Notes under the pieces: generated by a model
Databases searched by the model: none
Seen by the model: the letters and a program-made list of their open reading frames with translations, nothing else
What the model was told of the DNA's origin: nothing
Assembly: GCF_018128965.1 (NCBI RefSeq)
Contig: NZ_JAAEDH010000012.1
Location: 80,555 to 144,554 of the forward strand
Reading direction: 5' to 3'
DNA from: Plastoroseomonas arctica
Lineage (GTDB): Bacteria > Pseudomonadota > Alphaproteobacteria > Acetobacterales > Acetobacteraceae
Length of the DNA: 64,000 bases
Position numbers and translations under genes: made by a program
In this document: piece after piece, positions 1 through 10,123 of the stretch
Layout of the letters: each line of letters starts with the position of its first letter
Numbering within the stretch: position 1 is the first letter of the stretch

Positions 1-1713
1 GAGGATGACGATGCGGCGCAGCTCGCGGCGCAGCGTTTCGGGCCTGGTGCCGGCGGCCGGCGCGGACCAGGTGAAGCTGCCATCGGCACCGGTCACGCCG
101 CGCGCGAGGGGCATATAGGCCTCGCCGCGCTGGCCATCGAGCAGGATCTCGGCGCCCTCGACGGGCCGCGCGGTGCTGAGCGAGGTGACGTGGAAGCGCA
201 CGCGGTCCGCCTCCTCCACCGTGGTCAGCACCAGGTCGGTGACCTGCACGCGCATCCATCGCCGCATGCCGCCATCCACGGGGCGCACGCCCACGAGGTA
301 GGCGCCGGGCTGCTGGGGGCCGGCGATGCGTGCGAACAGGGGCGCGGCATCGATGCCGAAGCGCGCCGTGGCGCCGCCGCGCTGGATCGGCAGGCTCACC
401 ATCTCCGACACGGCGGGCGAGCCGAGGGCCCGGATACGCGCGGCCAAGGCGTTGCGGCCCAGCGCCGTGGTGCCAGCCCAGGGGGTGGGCTCGTTGCCGG
501 AAAGCGGCGGTGCCACGCTGTCGTCGGTGTCCAACCCATTGGCCGGGAAGGGCCAGAAATCCCGGCCCAGCGGCGGGATGGCGTGGATGCGCAGATCGGC
601 CCGCGCATTGCCCTGGCCCCGCAGCGGCATCATCTGCGGACCAAGCCGCTCGACCAACCCCTGACCAGCATCCCAGGCGAGGCTAGGGCGCTCGGGTTCG
701 AAGGTGAAGCGCATGCCTGCGGCGGTGGCGAGTGTGCGGCCGCGGTTGTCGCGGAGGCTGCCGGGCTCGATCCGCAACTCATGAATCGTGTCGGCGCGGA
801 AGCGGCCGGTCAGCGCCCAGCTGCGGCCATTCGCCACCACTGCGAGATCATCGACCGGCGGCGTGATGCGCAGTGCCTGGCGCAGCTGGACCGCATCGAG
901 TGCTGCCGGCTCCTCGGAAAACCGTAGCGTCAGGCCACGGCGCGACGTGCCGGCGGGGGTGCAACGCAGCAGCCCATCCTGGGTCTCGCGGGAGAAGCCG
1001 CGGCCGCAGGTGGTGTCAGTGAGGGTGAAGGGCGAGGCGCTGCGCAGCCGGAGCTCGAAGGCGGGGTCGTCCAGCCCGGGTTCGTCCGAAAGCCGCAGCC
1101 GCAGCAGCACGACATGGCCGTCGGGAATCGGGCGGTGCAGCACGACGAGGTAGCTGGCCGGCGCGGCGCGTGCCTGGCGCTCGATCGGTCGGATGACGAA
1201 ATCCTGCTCGGTGAGCGTCCGCGTGGTGGTGCCGCGGGCGTCGCGCAGCTCGATGCTCAGGAGGCGGGAGAGGGCGGCGGGATCGACGGGGTCGGGGAAA
1301 GTGAGTGCGATGGAATCGAAGTTGGGCAGGCCGTCGCCGCCCGCCTCGGGGCTCGTGCGCAGGGGTGCCGAGAGCAGCGGCACCAGCCGAGTGGTGCGCC
1401 CGCCCGCGTTGATTGCGATGCGCTGGAGGGGCTGCCACGGCTCGGTCGGACGGAACTGCAGGGTGCGGGGGCCGAGCCATTGCCACGCGCCGGGGATGTT
1501 GGGGGCCATGCGCACCAGACGCTCGGGGGCATCCTCCGGACCGCCTTGGGCCGGCCCCTGGTCGGTGTCGAAGAGCACCGTCACCGCGTCCCACCGGCGC
1601 AGGAACTGGTCGGGCACGACCGTCGCGCCATCGGCCCGGGCGACGCGATCGAGCGGCTGGGCATGGGCGGGGGCGATCGTCAGCAGCACCAGGCAGAGGA
1701 TCAGGCGGATCAT
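1..1713 (-). CDS. alpha-2-macroglobulin family protein (3' part cut by window edge)
   Basis: Reading from 1713 leftwards gives an open frame with no stop to base 1, so the C-terminal part lies outside. It begins with a signal peptide (hydrophobic LILCLVLLTIAPAHAQ) and continues with beta-sandwich segments typical of the macroglobulin N-terminus: a WQWLGPRTLQFRP-type strand pair, an RITPPVDDL segment, and a carboxypeptidase-regulatory-like stretch (ARPVEGAEILLDGQ) close to the window edge. Bacterial macroglobulins trap attacking proteases in the periplasm, usually through a thioester; that part is not in view. The gene starts 13 bases after the stop of the giant repeat protein, so the two form one operon. 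A TGAGGA element precedes the ATG. Family call is firm; thioester status is unknown. Confidence 0.85.
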   Translation of the reverse strand, partial: MIRLILCLVLLTIAPAHAQPLDRVARADGATVVPDQFLRRWDAVTVLFDTDQGPAQGGPEDAPERLVRMAPNIPGAWQWLGPRTLQFRPTEPWQPLQRIAINAGGRTTRLVPLLSAPLRTSPEAGGDGLPNFDSIALTFPDPVDPAALSRLLSIELRDARGTTTRTLTEQDFVIRPIERQARAAPASYLVVLHRPIPDGHVVLLRLRLSDEPGLDDPAFELRLRSASPFTLTDTTCGRGFSRETQDGLLRCTPAGTSRRGLTLRFSEEPAALDAVQLRQALRITPPVDDLAVVANGRSWALTGRFRADTIHELRIEPGSLRDNRGRTLATAAGMRFTFEPERPSLAWDAGQGLVERLGPQMMPLRGQGNARADLRIHAIPPLGRDFWPFPANGLDTDDSVAPPLSGNEPTPWAGTTALGRNALAARIRALGSPAVSEMVSLPIQRGGATARFGIDAAPLFARIAGPQQPGAYLVGVRPVDGGMRRWMRVQVTDLVLTTVEEADRVRFHVTSLSTARPVEGAEILLDGQRGEAYMPLARGVTGADGSFTWSAPAAGTRPETLRRELRRIVIL

Positions 1714-1726
1714 CGTCGGGGCGTCC

Positions 1727-4700
1727 TCAACGGGCAGCCGCCGGCAGCACGCCGGTCAGGGCCTGGTACTGGCGGGCGATCTCGGCCGGTGGCCCGCTGG
1801 GACGGGGCACGAGGCCGATGATGGCGGGACGGATCTCGGTGGTGGCCGCGTCGGCGGGTACCCGCGCCTCGATGAGGTAGCGGCCAGGCGGCAGGCGGCG
1901 CAGCTGCGCCACGCCCTCACCTGCCAGGGTGCCGTCGGCGGCGAGGATGCGCACCGCGACGCGATCGGGCACGGCGCGCACGCCCAGGCCGATGGTGGCG
2001 CCGCGCGTGAGGTCGAAGCCGAACAGCGCGGTGCCGCCGGGGGCGACCAGCACGGGTTCTCCGATGCCTTCGGCCAGGGCAAGCACGGGCGTGGCGCTAA
2101 GTTCCAGGGTGCCGCTGAGCGGGCCATCCTGGGGTGCCATCAGACGCAGGGTGGTGGGGCCGGCGGGGAGGTAGCGCTGGAACTCGGCGCCGGCGGGGAA
2201 GACCTCCGGCGCCGTGCCGCCCAATGCCAACACGACCGGGCCGGTCGTGCGCGCCTGGAGCAGGACAGGCGTGGCGGGAGCGAGGCGCAACGCCATAGTC
2301 GGTCCCGCGAGGGGCAGTTGGCTGGGCAGGGAAGCATCGACCAGGGATGCGTCGGGGAAGGGTTCTGCCTCGCCCAGCCAGGCGAGGATCGGCCCGGGCG
2401 AATGGTCCAGCACCAGAAGGCCGGGGCCGACGAGGCGCAGGTCGACGCCGCTACGCGCGGTGCCATCGGCGCCGAGCAGCTGCACCCGGCGCGCGCCGGC
2501 GACGCGCAGCCGCGTGCCAGGCGTTGCCTCGACCGGCAGCGCGATAGAACCGGCGGCGCCGAAGAAGCGCCGCAGGGGCTGGCCGGCACGCAGGCCCTCG
2601 ACGGGTCCGCCAAGTGCTGCCGCCTGCACCACCATCGGCGCCGACTGCGTTCCCGTGTTGACCAGCAGCATCTCCGACCATTCGCCATCCAGCATGCGGC
2701 TGAGCGGCGTATCGCCGGCCCAAACCGTGACGGGGTCGGGACCGCGCCAGCCCAGCACGGCGCCGGCGCCGGAAGGCAGGTCAAGCCGCAGGCGCTTTGA
2801 GCCTGGGGGCAGGGACAGTGGCTGCGCGGTGTTGCCGGCCAGCGCCGCGCGAAAGCCGTCGCCTATCTGACGCGTTGGCGCCATGGTCGGATCGATGGCA
2901 CGGAGCGCGACGCGGAGGGGCCCAGGTCCCGCAGCATTGCGAAGCCGCAGCCAGGCATCGCCCGCGAGTGCCAAGCTGGAGCCAGGCGCGACGCCCATGC
3001 CGCGCCCGGCGTCAAGTGCTGCAATGTCCCCGCCGGTCTCGGCAAGCCACAGCCGCGCCGGGCTACTTCCGGCTGGCAGGGTGGCCGTCTGTCCGCCACC
3101 CAGGGTCAGGACCAACGGCCGGGCGCCGATGCTGGCGCCGACCGCCTGCAAAGGCGTGCCGTCCGGCGCAAGGAGCCAAAGCCGCTCGGATTGCGGGGCG
3201 ACGATGCCGCCGACCACAGGCACCAAGCCGCTCACCGAGCTGGCCTGCAGCAAGCCCTCGCCCTGGAGGGTGACAAGTGCCGCCTGGGGCACGGTCACCA
3301 GCGCCACATGCAGTCCATTGCCCAAACCGGTAGGCACCGGCAACACCTGGCCCAGCGACTGCGCCGATGGTGAAACGTTTCGCCACGCGAAGCGGATCGG
3401 CACGGCCCTGCCATCGACGCGCCAGACCACCGCGCGCAGCACCATGCCTGGCTCCGCCGGCACGGCGACCACTACGGAGTTGCCGCGATGGCTGGTGAGC
3501 GGCCGCCACGTGCCATCCGTGCCCTGAAGCTCAAGGCTCAGCACCACCTCCTCGGCGGCTTCCGCGGTCGCGAGGAAGAGGCTGCCCGAAGGGGGCTCGG
3601 GCAAGGTGAGGTGATGCACGCCCACGGCCTGCAGCACCATCGCGCCTTCGGCTGAGACAGGCTGCGACGGAAGCGATGCCGGCAGCGTCAACTGGATGGT
3701 GGTGCGGCCGGGTTCCGCCTCCTCGGCTTCGTTGGACTCGGTGTATCGGGGGGTCGAGCGAGGCTCGTCGCTCTCATCGTCACCGTCGTCGGCGCCGGGT
3801 GCCGGCCGCACGCCGGCCAGGGGCACGGCCGGAGCCAGCTCCAGTAGGTATCGCCCGGAAGGGAGGCGGCGGGAGATGGCGATGTTCCAATCGTCGGCAC
3901 GGTCATCCTCGCGCAGCACGACGCGGCCCTCGGCATCGCGCAGCGTGGCGCGAATGTCGGTGGCGCCGGCGCTGGTGATGTTCACGACCCGCTCGGCCTC
4001 GATGGCGAAGGCCAGGGTCGCGGGAAGGGTCACCTCTCGCGGAGCATCGGGCTGCAGGTCCGTACTGGACAGGGTAAGTCTGTAGGGAAGCCGGTCGTTG
4101 CGGGCGAGGGCGCGGGCGCTTACGCGGTAGGGGCCGGCGGCCAGGGTGGCCACAAAGTTGCTGCCATCCGCCAAGGCGCCGATGCGCTGCGGATGGGCGG
4201 CATCCAGGCGGTGCAGTTCAGCGCCCATGCCCTCGGTGATGGACAGCGTGACCGGCGACGGGCCGGGTAGGGTGAAGTCCCACAGATCGGGGGCACGTGG
4301 GGCGTCGGGCGCCGAGGGCTCCCGCCATTCATGCTGTGCGGCGGCTCCGAAACCGAGCGCATGTGGTCCGTGCCCGGCGGTCTGCGCGGGGGCGCCGAGC
4401 GGCATCAGCCGGGCGACGACGCGGCTGGCGACATCCGCTGGCAGCACCACGAGCCGGTAGCGCCCTCGCGCCAGTTCCTGCTCGGTCCCGTCCAGCTCAC
4501 CGGCCGGGAGCAGCGGCCAGCCATCCGCATCCTCGATCCGCGCGGTCACGGCGCGGCCCAGCGACAGCAGGTCGAGCCGGTAGGTGGCAGCCTCGGTGAT
4601 GTCGATCGGGAGGGTCAGGCCGGTGCCGGCGGGCAGGCTGGCGCGACTGGTTGCTCCGGGCAGCAGCAGCGCAGCCTGCTGCATCGCCAAGGGGCGCACC

Positions 4701-6946
4701 AGCAGGCCCAGGCGGCCGCTAGATTCCTCGGCCGTGACGCTCACGCGGTAGGTACCGACGCCGAGATTCCGCTGGATCAGCATGTTCTCGCCGACACCAT
4801 TGCCCGTCGCCTGTTCCAGCACGGCCACAAAGGCCGTGCCCAGGCTGCCGGTGGTGCGGAGGCGCCCTAGCGTCTCGACGCGGTAGAAACCACCCTGCGC
4901 CAGGGTGACGCCAAAACTGCGGGAGCCGCCGCGCGCGAGGTCGAAGAAGAACGGACGCTCGGGCGTAAGCACCGAGAGTGCGGGTAGCGCCCTCGGAGTC
5001 GGCAGCATTGCGGGTGGCACTGGCACGCGCCGGGCGATGACCAGGTTGCGGGCCACGGGACGCGCCGGCACGGTCAGCACCAGATCTTGCGCCGCGGGCC
5101 GTGGCGGCACCCGCAGCACCATGTCATCCGGCCCGGTACCGACGCGAAGCCTCCCGCCGCCGACCTCCATCACCGCGACCTCATCCGCCGGCACCGGGGC
5201 CAAGGCGCGTTGCATGGCCACGCCGGGAAGCTGCGTCACGACGACGGCGCCGCCGCCAAGGTCGAGCGGCAGGCTCCGTGTGATGAGGGACATGGCGCCG
5301 CCGGGCACACTGCCGCCGGCCAGGCGCAGGGTGCCGCCCTCCGCAATCGCATGCTGCCCGAGGTCGAGCACCGGGTCGGGCGGCAGCGGCGGCGTCGGTG
5401 ATGGCGGCTGCAGCCCCGGCGGGCCAATCGTGAGGTCAAGCACCCCTTCGGCTCCACGCACCGGCGTAAGCCGCAACAGATACCATCCAGCCGCCACGTT
5501 CCATGCCGTAGCGGCCTCGCCATCGGCCCGCGCGAAGGCGGGGGCGTCCTGCGCGGCGGGCGCCAGCACCGGCTGCAACGTCGCGCCTAGCGCCACGCCC
5601 CGGGTCTGCAGCAGGATTGGGCCGGCGGTGGAGACTTCGACGAAGAGGCTGCTCGGCCCGCGCAGGTTGAAACTGGCGCGCCAGGCGGCGGCCGCGCTGA
5701 TGCGCGGCGCATGCGACGCGAGGATGACCACCGGACCATTATTGGCCGGTTGGTGGGCCAGGATCAGCGTCGGGGGAACCTCGTCACCGCCGAAACCGGC
5801 GGCCTCAGCCAGCCGCCAATCCGGTGCCGGTCTGGGCGTGGTTGTGGACGTTGGCGGCGGCGTACGCCCCTCGGGGAGCCGCTCGGTCAGGATCACGCCG
5901 CCAAGCGCGCGAAGACTGTAGGCTTGGCCCTCCCGGCCATGGATTTCGACGTATCGCGGCTGCGCCTGCCGCGGTCCGGGACGCAACGCCGTGCTGGGGG
6001 CGCGGCTTTCGGCGGCGATGGCAGCAGTTAGGATGGCTTCCCCGGTCCGCAGCCGTAGCGTCGCCGCCTCGCCGGCTGGGACCGTCAAGCGGAACAGCCC
6101 GGCCTGGGAGGTCACTTCGAAGACCTCGCTGCCGAATGGGCCTATACGACCTGCCACCGCGCCCTCGTCCAGCGCGTCAGACCAGCCCATCCGCAGCAGG
6201 AAGGGCACCGCGGATTCTCCGTTGGCCCAGGGTAAGGATGCGCCGCCATACGCGGTCACACGGTAGGTGCCGGCTTCCAGCACCGGGGCCAGCAGGATGC
6301 TGCGCATCGACCGACCGATGCGAGGTTCCAGCCCGCGCACCGTAGGGTCGGCCGCTACGAGTTCGCCATGCTCGGTCCAGATCCGCAGATCACCCAGCGC
6401 GCGACCTGCCGCCTCGAGCCGGATCGAGCGCCGAGCGCCGAGGGTGAACCAGACGCTGCGCTGCTGCAAATCTCGCAACTCGCCGCTGACCGGAAGGCCC
6501 GGCCCGATAGATGCGGGTACTGCAGCCTCTTGAAATGGCTCAATCGTAAGACGCGCAGTGTCTGTGGCGCCGGGGGCGCCGGCGGTGCGCAGCTTGTAGG
6601 CTCCGGTATCGAGCAGCACGTCGAGCCGGCCATCCTCGACGCCGGGAGCGCCCGCCCATGCGCCAGGACCGCTTGCCATGTCCACAAGCTGAAGGGCGGT
6701 GCCGGCGGCACTTTCCACGCGAATTGCGAAACGTCCGGGACGTTCGACGTATAGCAACGCGTCGGCTGTGCCGGCGGCCGGAAGGCGACCTACGCTTAGC
6801 CGCGCCTGTGACGCAGGCAGAGCCAGAGGCGCGGCCGGCTGTATTTGCTGTGGGTACCTAGAAGTCTGCGCATTCGCTTGGGGCTGCAGGACGATAAGCA
6901 TCGACACGATTCGAAAAATTCCAGATGACCGTTTTAGTGGTTGCAA
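1727..6946 (-). CDS. giant secreted repeat protein upstream of the macroglobulin gene
   Basis: 1739 residues, starting with TTG at 6946 behind a GGGGGG stretch. The N-terminus reads as a signal peptide ending near residue 27 (ANAQ). The body is built of many degenerate beta-sandwich repeats, each with a short strand of the form G-[RTP]-Y/F-x-[LVI]-x-[VA], for example GRFAIRVE, GTYRVTAYG, GRYRLVVLP, GPYRVSARA, GRYLLELAP and GRYLIEARV. This pattern resembles bacterial pre-peptidase C-terminal (PPC-like) domains. An acidic low-complexity insert (ADDGDDESDE) lies near residue 1060. No catalytic motif was seen. The only clue to function is the operon with alpha-2-macroglobulin: it is probably a periplasmic scaffold, adhesin or partner. 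An ATG at 6901 would leave too short a signal peptide. Confidence 0.8.
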   Translation of the reverse strand: MQPLKRSSGIFRIVSMLIVLQPQANAQTSRYPQQIQPAAPLALPASQARLSVGRLPAAGTADALLYVERPGRFAIRVESAAGTALQLVDMASGPGAWAGAPGVEDGRLDVLLDTGAYKLRTAGAPGATDTARLTIEPFQEAAVPASIGPGLPVSGELRDLQQRSVWFTLGARRSIRLEAAGRALGDLRIWTEHGELVAADPTVRGLEPRIGRSMRSILLAPVLEAGTYRVTAYGGASLPWANGESAVPFLLRMGWSDALDEGAVAGRIGPFGSEVFEVTSQAGLFRLTVPAGEAATLRLRTGEAILTAAIAAESRAPSTALRPGPRQAQPRYVEIHGREGQAYSLRALGGVILTERLPEGRTPPPTSTTTPRPAPDWRLAEAAGFGGDEVPPTLILAHQPANNGPVVILASHAPRISAAAAWRASFNLRGPSSLFVEVSTAGPILLQTRGVALGATLQPVLAPAAQDAPAFARADGEAATAWNVAAGWYLLRLTPVRGAEGVLDLTIGPPGLQPPSPTPPLPPDPVLDLGQHAIAEGGTLRLAGGSVPGGAMSLITRSLPLDLGGGAVVVTQLPGVAMQRALAPVPADEVAVMEVGGGRLRVGTGPDDMVLRVPPRPAAQDLVLTVPARPVARNLVIARRVPVPPAMLPTPRALPALSVLTPERPFFFDLARGGSRSFGVTLAQGGFYRVETLGRLRTTGSLGTAFVAVLEQATGNGVGENMLIQRNLGVGTYRVSVTAEESSGRLGLLVRPLAMQQAALLLPGATSRASLPAGTGLTLPIDITEAATYRLDLLSLGRAVTARIEDADGWPLLPAGELDGTEQELARGRYRLVVLPADVASRVVARLMPLGAPAQTAGHGPHALGFGAAAQHEWREPSAPDAPRAPDLWDFTLPGPSPVTLSITEGMGAELHRLDAAHPQRIGALADGSNFVATLAAGPYRVSARALARNDRLPYRLTLSSTDLQPDAPREVTLPATLAFAIEAERVVNITSAGATDIRATLRDAEGRVVLREDDRADDWNIAISRRLPSGRYLLELAPAVPLAGVRPAPGADDGDDESDEPRSTPRYTESNEAEEAEPGRTTIQLTLPASLPSQPVSAEGAMVLQAVGVHHLTLPEPPSGSLFLATAEAAEEVVLSLELQGTDGTWRPLTSHRGNSVVVAVPAEPGMVLRAVVWRVDGRAVPIRFAWRNVSPSAQSLGQVLPVPTGLGNGLHVALVTVPQAALVTLQGEGLLQASSVSGLVPVVGGIVAPQSERLWLLAPDGTPLQAVGASIGARPLVLTLGGGQTATLPAGSSPARLWLAETGGDIAALDAGRGMGVAPGSSLALAGDAWLRLRNAAGPGPLRVALRAIDPTMAPTRQIGDGFRAALAGNTAQPLSLPPGSKRLRLDLPSGAGAVLGWRGPDPVTVWAGDTPLSRMLDGEWSEMLLVNTGTQSAPMVVQAAALGGPVEGLRAGQPLRRFFGAAGSIALPVEATPGTRLRVAGARRVQLLGADGTARSGVDLRLVGPGLLVLDHSPGPILAWLGEAEPFPDASLVDASLPSQLPLAGPTMALRLAPATPVLLQARTTGPVVLALGGTAPEVFPAGAEFQRYLPAGPTTLRLMAPQDGPLSGTLELSATPVLALAEGIGEPVLVAPGGTALFGFDLTRGATIGLGVRAVPDRVAVRILAADGTLAGEGVAQLRRLPPGRYLIEARVPADAATTEIRPAIIGLVPRPSGPPAEIARQYQALTGVLPAAAR

Positions 6947-7529
6947 AGCTGCCCCCCTGATTCAACAAGCGGCGGCCTGAATCTGGCGCTTTGCCGCTGA
7001 GGCGTATTCGTAGTGCACAGCTTCGAACTTGTCTGCGCGCGCCAACTCGGGTTGTGTGCGGAAGGGGCTGTGCTGCGTAAAGTATCGAAGAGGTTTGTGC
7101 CTTCCGTCCCTACAGGCGCCGAGGACTCTTAGATAAGAAGATGCAAGGCTAGCAGGCACTGGCCGCGAAGTCCCCAAACACACTCTGATCTCTGAAAGCC
7201 ATGGCCGTAGTTCAGCGTTACAAACCACCTAGCACGGCGAACCGGCTCTCGCGCAGCAGCGTTGCCAGCGTCGCGCCATTGGGCGCCATGACCCGGATCC
7301 TCTGCACCATGCGTCGCGACGCCGTGAACCAACGCATGGGCCGCCTTGATAGGCGCCGCGGAGGTGAGCGGCCGCTGGACATCTAGCGTCTGCACCCCAA
7401 ACAGCAGCTCGATTTGCCTGATCGTCGCGTCTGCCGCGCGGCAACGACCGATGGGAACAGGGGCCGTGGGGCGACATCGGCGGGTAAGGTATCCTGTTTG
7501 GATAACTTCGTCGCGGCAGAGCCGTTGAC
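6947..7529. other. intergenic, no recognisable gene
   Basis: About 580 bases upstream of the giant repeat protein. Open frames exist on both strands but none has a recognisable domain or a good ribosome-binding site. The promoter of the macroglobulin operon must lie in its left part. Confidence 0.4.
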
Positions 7530-8037
7530 ACACCCGACGCAAAGGGATGGTTATCCTGGGTCGGGTTTGGGCGATGCTGAAGGACGCAGGCCAAGGCTTC
7601 ATTGCGGATGACTGCCTTATCTGCGCGGCCAGTATCGACTATTTCACGCTCTTCTCAATCGGGCCGGTTTTGTCATTGTGACAGGCATTTCCACCCTTGT
7701 TTTTGGTCGGAGCGAAATTGACCAAGCCATGGCTACGCAGTTGGCGGGGTTGTTGGGCGAGCAAGCCGGCGGCGAGCTTCGTACGATGGCGCAGTGAACA
7801 TTGGGCGAAGTTCACGGCGGTTGAGCGGTAGCGGTGGGCGTTGGAACCCTGCTCCTTACCGCGGGAGGTGCTTTCGGCGCCCTGCAGAAGGGATTGAACG
7901 CGGTTTGGGAGACGGAATTCCCCGATGCTGGATCGTTAAATGACACCGTTACTCGGATCGTCAGGGCAAAAGCAGCCGCCATAGGCCTCGTCGCGACGAC
8001 GGGCTTCATTCCACGTCGGGCAAGACTGGTCTCCTAA
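7530..8037 (+). pseudogene. broken YihY/BrkB-family inner-membrane protein
   Basis: The translated pieces match the start of YihY/BrkB (formerly 'RNase BN') proteins: GFIADDCLICAASIDYFTLF, then, after a frame change near 7670, VIVTGISTLVFG and ATQLAGLLGEQAGGELR up to a stop at 7796, then TLLLTAGGAFGALQKGLNAVW in another frame. At least one frameshift, one stop and a missing C-terminal half make it non-functional. BrkB proteins have six membrane helices and about 300 residues; only about half is left here. The right-hand end directly abuts the histidine kinase terminus. Confidence 0.7.
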
Positions 8038-8047
8038 CGTCCGTGGA

Positions 8048-9181
8048 CTATGCTTTGGTGGGTATTCGCATCGTAAAACAAGTCGTGCCGTTCTCCGATG
8101 ACACGTTGATCGTACCCCCATGCGCCTTAGCGATCTCGGCGCAGATGTAGAGCCCCAGGCCGAGACCTTCGCGATTGGCATTCACCCGGCCGCGAAAGAA
8201 GGGTTGGAACAGCCGGTCTGCCTTACCGGCCTCGATCGGCTCACCGGCATTGATGACGGACAGGTCTAACCAACCTGCCTCGGTCCGTGCACGCACCTGG
8301 ATTGGCGCCGTCATGTCGCCATAGGCGCAGGCATTGCCGAGCAGGTTGGACAGCAGCTGCCCGATGCGCTGGCGATCGCAGGCGACCGGCTCGCGCAGGT
8401 CGATATCGACGGCGATATCGACATGGGGGTGGACGCTGCGAAGCTCATCGATGACCTGGTGGAGAACCGGCTCCAGGGGCTCCGCGGCGTCGCGCGTGGT
8501 GACGAACCCGCCGCCGAGGCGGCCCCGCGCGAAGTCGAGGACGTTCTCGATCAGCGCGGACATGCGCGAGACGCTCTGCTGGATATGCGCGCTCAGATCC
8601 TCCGACCGGTCGGGGTGGTTCGCCATGATGCGTGTCGCCGCGGAGATCGATGCCAGCGGGTTCTTTAGGTCATGGCCAAGCACCGCAATGAATTGGTCGC
8701 GCAGTTCGGCATCTTCTCGCCGACGCGCCAGCCGTTCTTCCTGCGCCAACCTTCGTTCGGTAATGTCGATGGCGGTACCAATCATCCTACGGCATCGGCC
8801 CGCCGTGTCGAAGACGCCGCGACCCTTCGCGGCGATCCAGCGCAGAACCCCGTCCTCCTTACCAATGGTGCGGTATATGACGTCGTATACCTCCCGGCGG
8901 GCGGGGTCCGCCGCGGCCCCATAGGCGGCCATTACCGCTTCGCGATCATCTGGGTGCAGGCCCATGACGAAGTCATCCAAAGTCACGGGGGCATCGGAGG
9001 AAATGCCGAACATGGCTTTCACGCGCGGCGGCCAAGCCATGCGGCCATGGCCCTCCTCCACCTCCCACCAGCCGATGTCCGCGGCTTCGGTTGCTAGCCT
9101 GAGGCGCTCGTCAGTCGAGAGCACCTCGTTGGCGGTCAGGTTGCCGGGGGGACATGCAGATTCGGATGACCGCGACTCCAT
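8048..9181 (-). CDS. PAS-domain sensor histidine kinase
   Basis: About 377 residues when started at ATG 9181; a longer frame to 9247 exists but overlaps the divergent promoter. Domains in order: PAS/PAC (residues about 25-140: WWEVEEG, LHPDDREAV, GTAIDITER), HisKA with the phospho-acceptor motif GHDLKNPL, and HATPase with N-box LLSNLLGNACAYGD, an F-box-like LFQPFFRG and G2 motif GLGLGLYICAEI. The G1 motif is poor (NAGEPI in place of DNGxGI), so ATP binding may be weakened. No membrane segment is visible, so it is a soluble kinase sensing through PAS. No response regulator lies adjacent. It diverges from the Crp/Fnr gene, sharing the 9182-9338 control region. Confidence 0.85.
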   Translation of the reverse strand: MESRSSESACPPGNLTANEVLSTDERLRLATEAADIGWWEVEEGHGRMAWPPRVKAMFGISSDAPVTLDDFVMGLHPDDREAVMAAYGAAADPARREVYDVIYRTIGKEDGVLRWIAAKGRGVFDTAGRCRRMIGTAIDITERRLAQEERLARRREDAELRDQFIAVLGHDLKNPLASISAATRIMANHPDRSEDLSAHIQQSVSRMSALIENVLDFARGRLGGGFVTTRDAAEPLEPVLHQVIDELRSVHPHVDIAVDIDLREPVACDRQRIGQLLSNLLGNACAYGDMTAPIQVRARTEAGWLDLSVINAGEPIEAGKADRLFQPFFRGRVNANREGLGLGLYICAEIAKAHGGTINVSSENGTTCFTMRIPTKA

Positions 9182-9338
9182 ACTGGAAAGCTCTACGATA
9201 AGGGGGTGATCACGGCAATGCGAGCGGCAATAGAGCGCGATTGGCAAGCGTCGTCTGTTGTCGATCCGGCAGACAGGGCTACCGGATAATCGCCTTAGCG
9301 TTACGCTTCCGAAATTCGTGTGTTCCAGGATTTGTATC

Positions 9339-10121
9339 GTGACGCCTCAAGTCGATAAGACGCTTCATCGAAATCATCTCCATGCCGCATTTCCGCCAGA
9401 AGCACGCGAGCGGATCGCTCGGCACATGAAGCCGGTTGAGGTGAAGCTCGGCGAGACCGTATGCGAGGCGGGTGCCCCGTTGACCCATGCCTATTTTCCG
9501 GAAGGGGCTGTGCTGTCGCTGCTGACCGTGTTGGAAAACGGCGCTGAGATCGAATGCGCAAACATAGGACGCGAGGGAGCCTTCGGTTTGTTCTCCGCCA
9601 TGTACAGCCGCGTCTCCTTCAATCGCTGCACCGTTCAGCTCGAAGGTCCGATGCTGCGATGCGCCATCGAGCCGTTGCGCGCCGAGTTTCAGCAATGCGC
9701 GCACATGCAGGATCTCCTCGTCAGCTATTCGGAGACCCTGTTGTCGCAGGTAATGCAGACGGTAGCTTGCAACTCGCTCCATTCCGTGGAGGAGCGTATG
9801 TGCCGCTGGCTCCTCATGATGCATGATCGTGCGGAGGGTGAGGCGCTGAGCTACACCCATGAATTCCTCGCGCGCATCATGGGCGCTAACCGGACGTCGA
9901 TCTCGCTCGCGGCGCAGTCGCTCAAGAACCAGGGGCTCATCAACTATCGCCGCGGCACGATGCAGGTCCAGGATCGCACCGGGTTGGAAGCAGCGTCGTG
10001 CGAGTGCTACGCGATCGTAAAGGCCCGCTTCGATGCGTTTCTCAACCCGACCGCCGGTGCCGTGCGGGAGACCCGGTCCGGACTGATGTCGGATAGGAGG
10101 GCAGCCAGAAAGGTTCCGTAG
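9339..10121 (+). CDS. Crp/Fnr-family transcriptional regulator
   Basis: About 260 residues if started at GTG 9339 (TPQVDKTLHRNHL); an upstream ATG at 9258 adds 27 residues unlike the family. A cyclic-nucleotide-binding-like beta-roll covers residues about 15-130 (LGETVCEAGAPLTHAYFPEGAVLSLL is the typical 'PEG-G' core), followed by a dimerisation helix and a Crp-type winged helix with the recognition segment HEFLARIMGANRTSISLAAQSL. No Fnr-type cysteine cluster is evident at the N-terminus, so an iron-sulfur sensor is unlikely. The divergent histidine kinase suggests a shared signalling role; targets are unknown. Confidence 0.85.
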   Translation: MTPQVDKTLHRNHLHAAFPPEARERIARHMKPVEVKLGETVCEAGAPLTHAYFPEGAVLSLLTVLENGAEIECANIGREGAFGLFSAMYSRVSFNRCTVQLEGPMLRCAIEPLRAEFQQCAHMQDLLVSYSETLLSQVMQTVACNSLHSVEERMCRWLLMMHDRAEGEALSYTHEFLARIMGANRTSISLAAQSLKNQGLINYRRGTMQVQDRTGLEAASCECYAIVKARFDAFLNPTAGAVRETRSGLMSDRRAARKVP

Positions 10122-10123
10122 GA

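Noticed and set aside
1193..2800. Long plus-strand open frame (535 codons) opposite the macroglobulin and giant repeat genes
   Set aside because: It spans two different minus-strand genes and is glutamine/arginine/glycine-rich without motifs; a GC-driven shadow frame.
7129..7602. Minus-strand frame of 157 codons upstream of the BrkB remnant
   Set aside because: No family motif, no ribosome-binding site, and it overlaps the BrkB-like remnant on the other strand.
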